Source: Tumebacillus avium
GTDB taxonomy: Bacteria; Bacillota; Bacilli; Tumebacillales; Tumebacillaceae
Length of the DNA stretch: 64,000 bases
Direction: 5' to 3'
Assembly (NCBI RefSeq): GCF_002162355.1
Contig: NZ_CP021434.1
Location: 4,704,001-4,768,000 of the forward strand
Position numbers and translations under genes: made by a program
The notes under the pieces: model-generated
The model's database searches: none
Seen by the model: only the letters and a program-made list of their open reading frames with translations
Told to the model about the DNA's origin: nothing
Shown: positions 26,544-36,055 of the stretch, one piece after another
Position numbering within the stretch: the first letter of the stretch is position 1
How the letters are laid out: every line of letters starts with the position of its first letter

Positions 26544-28292
26544 TTAGTTCTTATCTACCGCGTAGTTGCGCAGGCGCGGCGGAATCAGCGACACGTCGAT
26601 GTCTTCGTACGTGATTTCCGGGCCGTTCTGCGTCCAGGACGCAATGGTGGTCTTGAGGAACTGCTCATCATTGCGGTCCGGGAACTCCGGCTTGTAGTGT
26701 GCGCCGCGGGACTCGTCGCGCTTGAGCGCGCCGATGGTCATCACGCGTGCAAGTTCGAGCATGTTCCAGAGCTGGCGGGTGAACGGAGCCATCATGTTCT
26801 CCCAGCGGGACTTGTCGGCCATGCCGATGTTGTGCCAACGCTCCATCAGCTCTTGGATCTTCTCGTCGGTCTTCTGCAGGCGTTCGTTGTGGCGAACAAC
26901 CGTCACGTTGTCGGTCATCCATTGGCCGAGTTCGCGATGCAGCGCATACGGGTTCTCGGTGCCTTCCATCTTGAGGATGGATTCGTATTTTTGCTCCTGC
27001 TTCTTCGCAGCCGTTTCGAACACCGACTTGGAAACGTCAGCAGCAGATTTCTTGAGTCCTTTGATGTAGCGGACTGCGTTCGGGCCGGTCACCATGCCGC
27101 CGTAGATCGCGGAGAGCAGGGAGTTTGCGCCGAGGCGGTTCGCGCCGTGGTACTGGTATTCACACTCGCCGGCCGCAAACAGGCCCGGGATGTTCGTCAT
27201 CTGGTCGTAGTCGACCCACATGCCGCCCATCGAGTAGTGAACAGCCGGGAAGATCTTCATCGGAACTTTGCGCGGGTCGTCGCCGGCAAATTTCTCGTAG
27301 ATCTCCATGATGCCGCCCAGTTTGATGTCGAGCTTTTCTTTCGGAATGTGCGAAACGTCGAGGTAGACCATGTTCTCGCCGTCGATGCCGAGGCCGAGGT
27401 CAACGCAGACGTGGAAGATCTCGCGGGTCGCGATGTCACGCGGCACGAGGTTGCCGTATGCCGGGTACTTTTCTTCGAGGAAGTACCACGGTTTGCCGTC
27501 TTTGTACGTCCAGACGCGGCCGCCTTCGCCGCGCGCCGACTCGGACATCAGGCGCAGCTTGTCGTCGCCCGGGATCGCGGTCGGGTGGATCTGGATGAAC
27601 TCGCCGTTTGCGTATTTAACACCTTGCTGGTACACAGCGGATGCTGCGGTGCCGGTGTTGATGATCGAGTTGGTGGAACGGCCAAACACGAGGCCCGGTC
27701 CGCCGGTCGCGAGGATCACCGCGTCGCCGACGAAAGAGTGCATTTCCATCGAGCGCAGGTCTTGCGCGACGATGCCGCGGCAGGTGCCTTCCTCATCGAG
27801 GATCGCCTGCACGAACTCCCAGCCTTCGTACTTCTGCACGAGGCCCATCGATTCATAGCGGCGCACCTGCTCGTCGAGCGCGTACAAGAGCTGCTGGCCG
27901 GTGGTTGCGCCGGCAAATGCGGTGCGGTGATGCTTGGTGCCGCCGAAGCGGCGGAAGTCGAGCAGACCTTCCGGGGTGCGGTTGAACATGACGCCCATGC
28001 GGTCCATCAGGTGGATGATGCCCGGCGCTGCTTCGCACATCGCCTTGACCGGCGGTTGGTTCGCGAGGAAGTCGCCGCCGTAGACGGTATCGTCAAAGTG
28101 TTCCCACGGCGAGTCGCCCTCGCCTTTGGTGTTGACTGCGCCGTTGATGCCGCCTTGTGCGCAGACGGAGTGGGAACGTTTTACTGGTACTAAAGAGAAC
28201 AGATCGACCGGAATACCGGCTTCGCAAACCTTGATGGTCGCCATCAGGCCCGCAAGGCCGCCGCCGACGATCACAACACGTTGGTTGCTCAT
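26544..28292 (-). CDS. sdhA: Succinate dehydrogenase flavoprotein subunit
   Basis: 582 aa catalytic subunit oxidising succinate to fumarate. N-terminal FAD-binding GGGLAGLMATIK (residues 11-22), the histidine for covalent flavin in SHSVCAQGGING, and the active-site HPTAIPG motif are present. It lies 23 nt behind sdhC. Confidence 0.97.
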   Translation of the reverse strand: MSNQRVVIVGGGLAGLMATIKVCEAGIPVDLFSLVPVKRSHSVCAQGGINGAVNTKGEGDSPWEHFDDTVYGGDFLANQPPVKAMCEAAPGIIHLMDRMGVMFNRTPEGLLDFRRFGGTKHHRTAFAGATTGQQLLYALDEQVRRYESMGLVQKYEGWEFVQAILDEEGTCRGIVAQDLRSMEMHSFVGDAVILATGGPGLVFGRSTNSIINTGTAASAVYQQGVKYANGEFIQIHPTAIPGDDKLRLMSESARGEGGRVWTYKDGKPWYFLEEKYPAYGNLVPRDIATREIFHVCVDLGLGIDGENMVYLDVSHIPKEKLDIKLGGIMEIYEKFAGDDPRKVPMKIFPAVHYSMGGMWVDYDQMTNIPGLFAAGECEYQYHGANRLGANSLLSAIYGGMVTGPNAVRYIKGLKKSAADVSKSVFETAAKKQEQKYESILKMEGTENPYALHRELGQWMTDNVTVVRHNERLQKTDEKIQELMERWHNIGMADKSRWENMMAPFTRQLWNMLELARVMTIGALKRDESRGAHYKPEFPDRNDEQFLKTTIASWTQNGPEITYEDIDVSLIPPRLRNYAVDKN

Positions 28293-28315
28293 TGCGTTTC
28301 CTCCCTTAGGCTAAC

Positions 28316-28936
28316 TTACGCTACTGCGTCGCGGAAAGCGATCAGAGCAGAGGTGCCGACTGCGGACAGCACGACGAACAGACCCATCAGCACATACGCA
28401 GAGACGCGTTGCGCGCGCGGGCCGACTGTGATGCCCCAGTGGATGAAGAAGCCCCACAGGCCGTTTGCCAAGTGGAACACTGCTGCGACCGTGCCGATGA
28501 TCATGAACCAGAACCCAACCGGGGACGTCACGATCTGCACGACCATGTCAAAAGACGGAGCGTCGCCCGAGAAACGGGTCGTCCACAGATGCCAGATCAC
28601 AAAGATAAAGGTGAATACGCCGGACGTGCGCTGCAAGGTAAACATGAGGTTGCGGCCCCAGGAGTACTTGTTCGCGTTGTAGCCGGATGTGTATGCAACA
28701 TACATGCCATAGACACCGTGATAAATCAACGGCAGGAAAATGAAAACGAATTCAATAAACGGCAAAAACGGGATGGTCTCGAGAATCCCCACCTTGTCGT
28801 TAAATGCCTGCTCGCCTTTCGTGGCGAACGAGTTGATGCCCAGGTGAATGAACAGGAACAATGTGACCGGGATTACACCGAGCAACGAGTGCAGTCGGCG
28901 AAATAAGAACTCTCGGCTAACTTGTTTGTTGGCCAC
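28316..28936 (-). CDS. sdhC: Succinate dehydrogenase cytochrome b558 subunit
   Basis: 206 aa with five hydrophobic helices, the di-heme menaquinone-reactive membrane anchor of the Bacillus type. Histidines in FLFIHLG, LIYHGVYG, FVIWHLW and AVFHLANG are placed as expected for heme ligands. First gene of sdhCAB, start ATG 28936. Confidence 0.95.
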   Translation of the reverse strand: MANKQVSREFLFRRLHSLLGVIPVTLFLFIHLGINSFATKGEQAFNDKVGILETIPFLPFIEFVFIFLPLIYHGVYGMYVAYTSGYNANKYSWGRNLMFTLQRTSGVFTFIFVIWHLWTTRFSGDAPSFDMVVQIVTSPVGFWFMIIGTVAAVFHLANGLWGFFIHWGITVGPRAQRVSAYVLMGLFVVLSAVGTSALIAFRDAVA

Positions 28937-29107
28937 TTGTCGATCCTCCTTCCAAGATACCTGTGAACGAACGAATTCACAGTCAGTTTTTCTCTTTTCT
29001 CTCCGTACTCCCCTTATGACGATGCGATAAGGCGCCCCCCTTTATAACCTTTGACCGTCCCGTCCATGACCCGGAGGGGCTCGGGCGGCCGAATCAACGC
29101 AACATAA

Positions 29108-29137
29108 ATTGTACTGTTTTAGTAGAAGTAATGTCAA
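29108..29137 (-). promoter_or_regulatory. Sigma-A promoter of sdhCAB
   Basis: Minus strand TTGACA (29132-29137), 18-bp spacer, TACAAT (29108-29113). It implies an mRNA leader of about 160 nt before sdhC, which contains two possible hairpins (29012-29032 and 29070-29085). Otherwise the 28937-29212 gap holds nothing recognisable. Confidence 0.7.
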
Positions 29138-29212
29138 GAAACTGTCAAATGCGACAAGTTTCGACGCTGTTGCCAACTCTCACTTGTTTACATTGCGCGA
29201 TTCGGCCGGCTT

Positions 29213-30556
29213 TTACGCATACCGGGCGTTCGTTTCGTATCCCGAAGCTTCTGCCTCCCATTTTACACCTGCCGGGATTTCCCCTTCAACGTTCAAAACA
29301 AGCGCCGTCAGCGGCTCAGAGACGATTTGCGAGATATTTTCGACCGTACGGTGCACCTGATCTTCTGTAACTCCCCCTAACAGCCACGCCTGATGCAGAC
29401 GGCCCTCATGATCGGCAGTCCGGTAGTCGGCGATCGTCCCGCCGCACGCTGCCAGTTCGCGCTGAACGGCTTCTGACAGCGCTTGCGCATGCTCGGGACA
29501 GGAGGTACAGGACAGATAATAGCTTCCGGCCTGCTGTGCTTCTGCGGCGGCGGCGAGCGGGCGCTCCCAGTTCGGGCGGCGGATCTTTTCGCCTTGGGTG
29601 AGCAGCGCGGTCAGGTCTTCGATCACGGCGCTCGCCGTCGGAAACTCGCCCGCGCCCCGGCCGATCAGGGTCAGGTCGCCGACAACATCGGCGCGCAAGG
29701 TGACGGCGTTAAACACATCGTTCACACGGGACAAAGGATGCGCCGCCGGCAGCAGGCGCGGACGCACCGACAACTGCACCGCGCCGTCTTGGTCCTGCGC
29801 GTGGCCGATCAGTTTGACCGCATAGCCCATGCGCTCGGCGAGCAGCAGATCCGGCCCGGTGACCGCGCTGATGCCTTGGCGGTCGATCCCTTCGACGTCA
29901 ACGCAGGCGTCGTAGGCGAGGTTGGTCAGAATCGCCAGTTTGTAGGCGGCGTCATACCCTTCCACGTCGGAGGTCGGGTCGGCTTCCGCATAGCCCAGCT
30001 GCTGGGCTTCGGCGAGCACCTCCGGGAAGCTGCGCCCCGTCTTGGCCATCTCGGTCAGGATGTAGTTGCTCGTGCCGTTCAGGATGCCGGAGATCTCATG
30101 CACGCGGTTGGCGGTCAGGTAGCCTTGCAGCATATGAATGACCGGAATGCCGCCCGCCACACTCGCTTCAAACAGCAAGTGGACGCCGTTTTGCCGGGCC
30201 AATCGCAACAGCTCTGCTCCGTGTTTCGCCATCAGCTCTTTGTTGGCGGTGATCACGTGGCGCTTGCTGTTCAAGGCGGTCTCGATGATCTTTTTGGCGG
30301 GGTGGATGCCGCCGATCACTTCAATATAAATGTCGATCTGTTCGTCGCCAAGCAGTTCCTGCTCCGAGAGGGACAGCATCTTCTCGTCGATCGCAAAGCC
30401 GCGCTCCTTCTCACGGTCGCGGACGAGGACGTTGACCACTTCCACCGCGCAGCCAGTGCGTTCAAGGATCGTCAATCTGTTTTTCAGCAACGTTTTGTAC
30501 ACGCCGCCACCTACCGTTCCCAGTCCCAACAACCCCACTTTTACCTGCTTTTTCAT
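29213..30556 (-). CDS. hom: Homoserine dehydrogenase
   Basis: 447 aa; reduces aspartate semialdehyde to homoserine. N-terminal NAD(P) site GLLGLGTVGGGVY, the catalytic region ILNGTSNYILTEM with the DPTSDVEGYDAAYK segment, and a C-terminal ACT domain (about 365-430) for feedback control by threonine. ATG 30556 follows gggagg. It is the third gene of the SAM-riboswitch unit ask-metX-hom, with only 2 nt between metX and hom, so it is dedicated at least partly to methionine supply. Confidence 0.95.
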   Translation of the reverse strand: MKKQVKVGLLGLGTVGGGVYKTLLKNRLTILERTGCAVEVVNVLVRDREKERGFAIDEKMLSLSEQELLGDEQIDIYIEVIGGIHPAKKIIETALNSKRHVITANKELMAKHGAELLRLARQNGVHLLFEASVAGGIPVIHMLQGYLTANRVHEISGILNGTSNYILTEMAKTGRSFPEVLAEAQQLGYAEADPTSDVEGYDAAYKLAILTNLAYDACVDVEGIDRQGISAVTGPDLLLAERMGYAVKLIGHAQDQDGAVQLSVRPRLLPAAHPLSRVNDVFNAVTLRADVVGDLTLIGRGAGEFPTASAVIEDLTALLTQGEKIRRPNWERPLAAAAEAQQAGSYYLSCTSCPEHAQALSEAVQRELAACGGTIADYRTADHEGRLHQAWLLGGVTEDQVHRTVENISQIVSEPLTALVLNVEGEIPAGVKWEAEASGYETNARYA

Positions 30557-30558
30557 GA

Positions 30559-31548
30559 TCAATTCCCTCCCGTTTCCTGTAAGAAGTCTGAAATGATGAG
30601 GCTCAACTGCTCCCCTTCAGCCAAAAAAGCGTCATGTCCGTATTCGGAGTTCAACTCGCGGTAGGTAACCTGTTTGCCGAGCCGGGCGAGGCGTCTCGCC
30701 CATGTCCGCTGCTCCTGCGGCGGGTAGAGCTGGTCGGTGTCGATCCCCACCCACAGCACATCCGCCTGAATCTGCGCCAGCGCCTGCTGTGCGCCGCCCC
30801 GCCCGCGTCCGATGTCGTGCAGATCCATCGCTTTGAGCAGACAGAGATAGGAGTCGGCGTTAAAGCGCCCGAGCAGCTTTTGCCCCATGTGTTCGAGATA
30901 GCTTTCGATCTGAAATTCCGTCTCGCCAAGCGCGGCATGGGGACGCTTCAGCTCGCGCCCGAAGCGCGCTTCGAACAGATCAAAGGATCGGTAGGTGATC
31001 ATGCCAATCTTTCTGGCCAATGCCAATCCGTCCGCCCCGCCAAGCGTGATCGCGGAGCGCATCACGTGGTTGTAGGCGATCGCCAGCGCCGACAATTGCG
31101 CGGACGCCGCGATCGGAGCGCAGCGCTGCACAAACGCCGGATAGGTCACCGCCCATTCGATCGCCTGCAGCCCGCCCATCGAGCCGCCGACGACCAGTTG
31201 CAGCCGGGTGACCGCAAGCTGGTCCAGCAACCGCTTCTGCGCACGCACCATGTCGCGGATCGTCACCGTCGGGAAGTTATCGCGCGTCTGCGGCCCCGTC
31301 GAGCCGGCACAGCCGCCGAGCACGTTGGAGCAGACCACGTAATACCGCTCCGTATCGAAGACCTTGCCAGGCCCGACCAGCGGCGCCCACCATGCTGCGG
31401 CCTGCGCATCACCGGTCAGGGCGTGGCAGATCAGGATCGCGTTGTCGCCCTGCTCGTTTTTCGTCCCGTACGCTTCATACGCGATCTCAACGCCGGGCAG
31501 CACCGCACCGCCTTCCAGTTCGAGATCGCCAATCACCAGCACGCTCAT
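30559..31548 (-). CDS. metX: Homoserine O-acyltransferase (MetX type)
   Basis: 329 aa alpha/beta-hydrolase-fold enzyme making O-acetyl- (or O-succinyl-) homoserine, the first committed step to methionine. Nucleophile Ser123 in VGGSMGG, and the family segment NVLGGCAGSTGP near residue 75. ATG 31548 overlaps the aspartokinase stop by 4 nt (ATGA). Acyl donor specificity is not certain from sequence alone. About 329 aa is slightly short for MetX. Confidence 0.93.
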   Translation of the reverse strand: MSVLVIGDLELEGGAVLPGVEIAYEAYGTKNEQGDNAILICHALTGDAQAAAWWAPLVGPGKVFDTERYYVVCSNVLGGCAGSTGPQTRDNFPTVTIRDMVRAQKRLLDQLAVTRLQLVVGGSMGGLQAIEWAVTYPAFVQRCAPIAASAQLSALAIAYNHVMRSAITLGGADGLALARKIGMITYRSFDLFEARFGRELKRPHAALGETEFQIESYLEHMGQKLLGRFNADSYLCLLKAMDLHDIGRGRGGAQQALAQIQADVLWVGIDTDQLYPPQEQRTWARRLARLGKQVTYRELNSEYGHDAFLAEGEQLSLIISDFLQETGGN

Positions 31549-32294
31549 CGTCCCGCCGCCTCCTTTGCGTTCCCGATCCAAGTCCCTGCTCCGCCATGAA
31601 AAGACGATCGCACCGTAACCGGCACGCCATGCTCTTTGGCGGTCTCCACCGCGCGGGGATGGAGCACGACCGCGCCGCCTAACGCCAGCTCCAGCATCTC
31701 ATCGTACGACAGGGAGTCGATCTTGCTCGCCGTGGGCACGCTGCGGGGGTCGGCGGTGTAGACACCGTCCACATCGGTGCAGATCTCGCACAGATCGGCG
31801 TCAAGCGCCGCAGCCAGCGCCACAGCGGACGTGTCTGAGCCGCCCCGCCCAAGCGTCGTCGGGTCGCCCGCCGGGTTGACCCCTTGAAAGCCGGTGACGA
31901 TCACCACCCGCCCCGCCGCCAGTTCAGCCCGGATGCGCGCCGGGTCGATGCTGAGAATCTGCGCCTCACCGTGCCGGGCTTCCGTGCGGATGCCTGCCAT
32001 TGCGCCGTTTAAAGACACGCTCGGCACGCCCAGCGCCTGCAAAGCCAAGGCGAGCAGCGCCGCCGATACCTGCTCCCCGCACACCATCAGCATGTCGAGC
32101 TCGCGGGTGCAAGGCTGTTCGGTCAACTGCCCGGCCAGCCCAAGCAGTTCGTCTGTCGTGTGTCCCATCGCCGAGACCACCACAACCGCTGCATCGCCTT
32201 GACTTACGGTCTCCCGCACGCGACAGGCTGCCTGCCGGATCTGCTCCGGCCCGGCGAGCGAAGTGCCGCCAAATTTCTGTACGATCAATGCCAC
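31545..32294 (-). CDS. ACT-less aspartate kinase (second copy)
   Basis: 249 aa, only the amino-acid-kinase domain of aspartokinase. The catalytic elements are intact: KFGGTS at residues 7-12, RGGSDT, and EICTDVDGVYTADPR near 175-190. It is clearly paralogous to the full-length lysC directly upstream, but stops at the end of the kinase domain, where lysC continues with about 170 residues of ACT domains. GTG 32294 follows ggagtgatg and mirrors the GTGGCATTGATCGTA start of lysC. The gene is preceded by a SAM-I riboswitch and overlaps metX by 4 nt. It should phosphorylate aspartate without allosteric feedback; that is inference from the missing domain. Confidence 0.85.
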   Translation of the reverse strand: MALIVQKFGGTSLAGPEQIRQAACRVRETVSQGDAAVVVVSAMGHTTDELLGLAGQLTEQPCTRELDMLMVCGEQVSAALLALALQALGVPSVSLNGAMAGIRTEARHGEAQILSIDPARIRAELAAGRVVIVTGFQGVNPAGDPTTLGRGGSDTSAVALAAALDADLCEICTDVDGVYTADPRSVPTASKIDSLSYDEMLELALGGAVVLHPRAVETAKEHGVPVTVRSSFHGGAGTWIGNAKEAAGR

Positions 32295-32330
32295 GCTGTC
32301 ATCACTCCGTTTCGTCAAACAGGGGCAAAA

Positions 32331-32363
32331 CAAAAACCCCCGCTTCAAATTGAAGAGGGGGTT
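32331..32363 (-). terminator. Terminator of the SAM-I riboswitch expression platform
   Basis: Minus-strand stem cccccctcttcaa / ttgaagcggggg followed by TTTTTG, between the aptamer and the aspartokinase start. It is the off-state hairpin when SAM is bound. Confidence 0.85.
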
Positions 32364-32383
32364 CCATCTATCGGACTCCACAC

Positions 32384-32500
32384 CTCTTATCTGTCAGACC
32401 GTTACAGTCTGCTGGATTTAGCACCTCTTCGCTTGTGTGGGTACACAAACGAGGTTGCCGGGCTTCACAGGGCCAGTCCCTCCGCCGCTCTCGATAAGAG
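32384..32500 (-). ncRNA. SAM-I riboswitch (S-box)
   Basis: Minus-strand element with all S-box landmarks: P1 CTCTTATC / GATAAGAG, the AGCGGCGGAGGGACTGGCCC block, GTGAAGCCCGGCAACC, and GTGCTAAATCCAGCAG. It precedes ask-metX-hom, so high S-adenosylmethionine should terminate transcription of the methionine branch. Confidence 0.96.
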
Positions 32501-32572
32501 TTGATCTATTGAGTTTTCAAACAAGATTTTCTATATCTTACTATGCCAAAAAACGGCTGTCAATTCCTCTTG

Positions 32573-33826
32573 CTACTCGTTTCCGTTCAGACCGGATACG
32601 ACAGCCGTCTCCGCGCCGTCGAGACCAAACGTCGAGTGCAGCACGCGCACCGCTTCATGCGCGCGCTCTTTGTCGACGACGCAGGAGACTTTGATCTCCG
32701 ACGTCGAGACCATTTTGATGCCGATGCCAGCCTCGGACAGCGCGCCAAACATCTGCGCGGCAACGCCCGGATTGGAGATCATGCCGGCGCCGACGATCGA
32801 CACTTTCGCCAGATCTTCTTCCATTTCAAAAACCGGTCCGCCAAACTCCGGCACCAGCGCTTCCAAGACCGGCATCGCCGCGTTCAAGTCGCCGTGCTCA
32901 ATGGTGAAGGAGATGTCGGACACCCCTTCGTGGACGACCGACGTGACGATGATGTCGACGTTGACCGACGCTTCGGCCAGCGCCTGGAAAATTTTATGCA
33001 GGTTGCCGATGCGGCTTTGCACGCCGACGAGCGACACCTTCACCACGTTCATGTCGTGGGCGATGCCACGTACGATCATTCCCTGTTCCATCTGAGCTTC
33101 CTCCTCCACCAGCGTCCCGATGTTTTTGTTAAAGCTGGAGCGCACCATCAGCGCCACGTTATATTGTTTCGCAAACTCCACGGCACGGGGGTGCAGCACA
33201 CCTGCGCCGAGGTTGGCGAGTTCAAGCATTTCGTCATAGGAGATGCGGTCGAGTTTCTTCGCCGCCTGCACCACGCGCGGGTCGGTCGTGTACACGCCGT
33301 CCACATCGGTGTAGATCTCGCAGAGATCCGCGCCGATCGCAGCGGCCAGCGCCACAGCGGTCGTGTCCGATCCGCCGCGTCCAAGCGTCGTGATGTTGCC
33401 AAGTTCGCTCATCCCCTGGAAGCCGGCGACGATAACCACTTGCCCCGCATCCAGCTCGCGGTGAATCCGCGCCGGGTCGATGCCTGTGATGCGCGCCTTG
33501 CCGTGCACCGCTTCGGTCGAGATCCCTGCCATGTAGCCGGTCAGCGACACGCTTTGCATCCCAAGCGTCTGCACCGCCATCGCCAGCAGCGCGACTGAAA
33601 TCTGCTCGCCGGTGGTGAGCAGCATATCCATCTCCCGTGCCGACGGGCTGTCGGTCAGCTGTTCGGCCAGGCCGATCAGGTCGTCGGTGGTGTCTCCCAT
33701 CGCTGAGACGACGACCACCACCCGGTTGCCTCCTTGCGCGGTCTCGGCCACCCGGCTTGCCACGCGCTTGATGCGCTCAGGGTTGGCGACCGAAGAGCCG
33801 CCAAATTTTTGTACGATCAATGCCAC
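32573..33826 (-). CDS. lysC: Aspartate kinase with ACT domains (lysine-regulated)
   Basis: 417 aa. Kinase domain 1-230 with KFGGSS, RGGSDT and EIYTDVDGVYTTDPR, followed by two ACT domains (about 265-330 and 345-405) that bind feedback inhibitors. GTG 33826 follows gggagtggaga; the ATG seven codons earlier has no ribosome-binding site. A start site for an independent beta subunit is not obvious. It is downstream of a lysine riboswitch and upstream of the SAM-riboswitch unit; trxA-uvrC-lysC matches the B. subtilis order. Confidence 0.95.
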   Translation of the reverse strand: MALIVQKFGGSSVANPERIKRVASRVAETAQGGNRVVVVVSAMGDTTDDLIGLAEQLTDSPSAREMDMLLTTGEQISVALLAMAVQTLGMQSVSLTGYMAGISTEAVHGKARITGIDPARIHRELDAGQVVIVAGFQGMSELGNITTLGRGGSDTTAVALAAAIGADLCEIYTDVDGVYTTDPRVVQAAKKLDRISYDEMLELANLGAGVLHPRAVEFAKQYNVALMVRSSFNKNIGTLVEEEAQMEQGMIVRGIAHDMNVVKVSLVGVQSRIGNLHKIFQALAEASVNVDIIVTSVVHEGVSDISFTIEHGDLNAAMPVLEALVPEFGGPVFEMEEDLAKVSIVGAGMISNPGVAAQMFGALSEAGIGIKMVSTSEIKVSCVVDKERAHEAVRVLHSTFGLDGAETAVVSGLNGNE

Positions 33827-33889
33827 TGTTTCTCCACTCCCATTCATGAATTTTCGGGAAACTTCAGTCTCACATGACGGAGGGTCACG

Positions 33890-33930
33890 AAAACAAAAAC
33901 AGCCAGTAGAAGGATGTCCTTCTATGGCTG
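33890..33930 (-). terminator. Terminator of the lysine riboswitch expression platform
   Basis: Minus-strand stem cagccatagaagga / tccttctactggctg followed by TTTTTG, between the L-box aptamer and lysC. Confidence 0.88.
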
Positions 33931-33962
33931 CGCATAGTCGTGGTGATCCCTTCTCTCCCCAA

Positions 33963-34157
33963 ATGTGAGATAGTTCTCCACACAGGCGCGGGGTCGTTCC
34001 TGTGTGACAGTTCTGCATCTCTTAAATGCAGACCCAGCCGTGCGCCTTCCGTGAACAGGCCCAGACTTCGGCGATGATCCCTTTCCCGTACGGTTCCCAG
34101 AGCTTCTCGGGCTCTCCCCGCGGTACTGATGATGCAACGCGCCACTACTCACCTCAT
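33963..34157 (-). ncRNA. Lysine riboswitch (L-box)
   Basis: Minus-strand aptamer with the L-box hallmarks AGGTGAGTAGTGG at the 5' side, GGGAACCGTACGGGAAAGGG, ATCATCGCCGAAG, GGGTCTGCATT and GAACTGTCAC. P1 is closed by GTGAGTAGT / AACTATCTCAC. It controls lysC: lysine binding should favour the downstream terminator. The 380-bp gap between lysC and uvrC is filled by this element. Confidence 0.96.
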
Positions 34158-34206
34158 AAGAGATGAGATTTTTGATATTTAACTGCCGTCTATTTTAGCA
34201 CAGTGC

Positions 34207-35991
34207 CTAAACTTGTGCAAGATAGGCAAGAATTTCTTTTGCCAATTTATCGCCGATGCCGATTTTGCGGAACTCTTCGACAGGGGCGCTTTTGATCGCC
34301 GGGAGCGAGCCGAAATGCTTGAGCAGCTCTTTGCGGCGCTTTTCCCCGACGCCCGGAATGTCGTCGAGAATCGAGCGGATCGCATTTTTCCCGTGCTGCT
34401 GGCGGTGGAAAGTGATCGCAAAGCGGTGCACTTCCTCCTGCACGCGGGTCAGCAGGTAAAACGCCTGCGAGCTGCGGTCGATCGGCACAGGCGTCGGATC
34501 ATGGCCGAGGAACAGCTGTGACGTGCGGTGCTTCTCGTCTTTGGCAAGGCCGCAGACCGGGATGTCGAGGCCAAGCTCGTCTTCGAGCACTTCCAAGGCG
34601 GCGTTGATGTGCCCTTTGCCGCCGTCGATGACGACCAGGTCGGGCAGCGGCGCGTTTTCTTTGAGCAGACGGGTGTAGCGGCGGCGCACCACCTCTTGCA
34701 TCGATGCATAGTCGTTGGGGCCTTCCACCGTCTTGATCTTGTATTTGCGGTATTCCTTTTTGTTTGGACGCCCGTCATCAAACACGATCATCGCCGCCAC
34801 CGCGTCGGTGCCTTGGATGTTCGAGTTGTCGAACGCTTCGATCCGGCGCGGGGTCGGGATCATCATCACATTGCCCAGCTCTTCGATCGCTTTCACCGTG
34901 CGGCTCGTGTCGCGGTCCATCAGCTTGAACCGCTCTTCCAGCGCGATCCGGGCGTTTTCGTTCGCCATGTCGACGAGCTGCTTTTTCGAGCCGCGCTGCG
35001 GGTAGCGGACTTTGACCGAAGTCAGCCATTGGCCGATCAGCTCCGTGCCTTCCCCTTCGCGAGGCAGCAAGATCTCCGTCGGCAGGTCGTGGTTGTCGAG
35101 GTAGAACTGCGCCACATAGGAGAGGAAGTCTTCCAGCTCTTCCCCGTGGTAGTGGAAAATCTCCACGCCGCGCTCGATCATCTTGCCTTGGCGCATGTAG
35201 AAGACCTGCACGCACATGTATTCTTTGTCGGCGTGGAAGCCAAACACATCGCGGTCCGTGTTGTCGTGCAAGTCGACCTTTTGCTTTTCCATCACCCGGT
35301 CGATCTGGCTGATCTGGTCACGTAGTTCTTTGGCGCGCTCAAAATTGAGATTTTCCGCTTCCTGCATCATCTTGTCCTGCAGGTTCTTCTTGATCTCTTC
35401 ATGGCCGCCGTTGAGGAATTTCGTAATCTCTTTGATCATGCCCGCATACGTCTCCGGATCGACCGGAACTTCGCAAGGGGCGACGCACTGATTGATGTGA
35501 TAATACAAGCAGACTTTGTCTTTTAACGTCTTGCATTTGCGCAGCGGATACAGGCGGTCGAGCAGCTTTTTCGTCTCGGTGGCGGCGCTGGCGTTCGGGT
35601 ACGGGCCGAAATATTTGCCTTTGTCCTTGTAGACGCGGCGCGTGATTTCGAGGCGCGGATGCTCGTCGCCTGTGATCTTGATATAGGGATAGGCCTTGTC
35701 GTCCTTCAGGTTGATGTTGTAGATCGGCAGGTGCTTCTTGATCAAAGTCCCTTCGAGCACCAGAGCTTCGACTTCTGTGTTCGTGACGATATATTCAAAA
35801 TCGGCGATGTTCGAGACGAGCAGTTGGGTCTTGCCGGAGTGTGCGCCGTTGAAGTACGAGCGCACGCGGTTTTTCAAGACTTTTGCTTTCCCTACGTAAA
35901 TGATCTCGCCGTCGTGGCTTTTCATCAGGTAAACGCCCGGTTTGTCGGGCAGAAGCTTCAGCTTTTCACGAATCTGTTCGCGAGTGTCCAT
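34207..35991 (-). CDS. uvrC: UvrABC excinuclease subunit C
   Basis: 594 aa nucleotide-excision-repair nuclease making both incisions around a lesion. It has the N-terminal GIY-YIG domain ([19 protein letters not shown]), a UVR motif near residue 205-235, the RNase H-like C-terminal nuclease core ([13 protein letters not shown]) and terminal helix-hairpin-helix motifs ([17 protein letters not shown]). ATG 35991 follows ggggggaggt. Upstream neighbour is trxA. Confidence 0.97.
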   Translation of the reverse strand: MDTREQIREKLKLLPDKPGVYLMKSHDGEIIYVGKAKVLKNRVRSYFNGAHSGKTQLLVSNIADFEYIVTNTEVEALVLEGTLIKKHLPIYNINLKDDKAYPYIKITGDEHPRLEITRRVYKDKGKYFGPYPNASAATETKKLLDRLYPLRKCKTLKDKVCLYYHINQCVAPCEVPVDPETYAGMIKEITKFLNGGHEEIKKNLQDKMMQEAENLNFERAKELRDQISQIDRVMEKQKVDLHDNTDRDVFGFHADKEYMCVQVFYMRQGKMIERGVEIFHYHGEELEDFLSYVAQFYLDNHDLPTEILLPREGEGTELIGQWLTSVKVRYPQRGSKKQLVDMANENARIALEERFKLMDRDTSRTVKAIEELGNVMMIPTPRRIEAFDNSNIQGTDAVAAMIVFDDGRPNKKEYRKYKIKTVEGPNDYASMQEVVRRRYTRLLKENAPLPDLVVIDGGKGHINAALEVLEDELGLDIPVCGLAKDEKHRTSQLFLGHDPTPVPIDRSSQAFYLLTRVQEEVHRFAITFHRQQHGKNAIRSILDDIPGVGEKRRKELLKHFGSLPAIKSAPVEEFRKIGIGDKLAKEILAYLAQV

Positions 35992-36025
35992 AGACCTCCC
36001 CCCTCCTCATCCCTACATCATACCA

Positions 36026-36055
36026 CAAAAAAAGCACCGCCTGCGCGCGATGCTT
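36026..36055 (-). terminator. Possible terminator of trxA
   Basis: Imperfect stem aagcatcgc / gcggtgctt followed by TTTTTTT on the minus strand. Confidence 0.6.

Noticed and set aside
26697..28193. 498-codon open frame on the plus strand
   Set aside because: Shadow of sdhA; no ribosome-binding site and no domain pattern.
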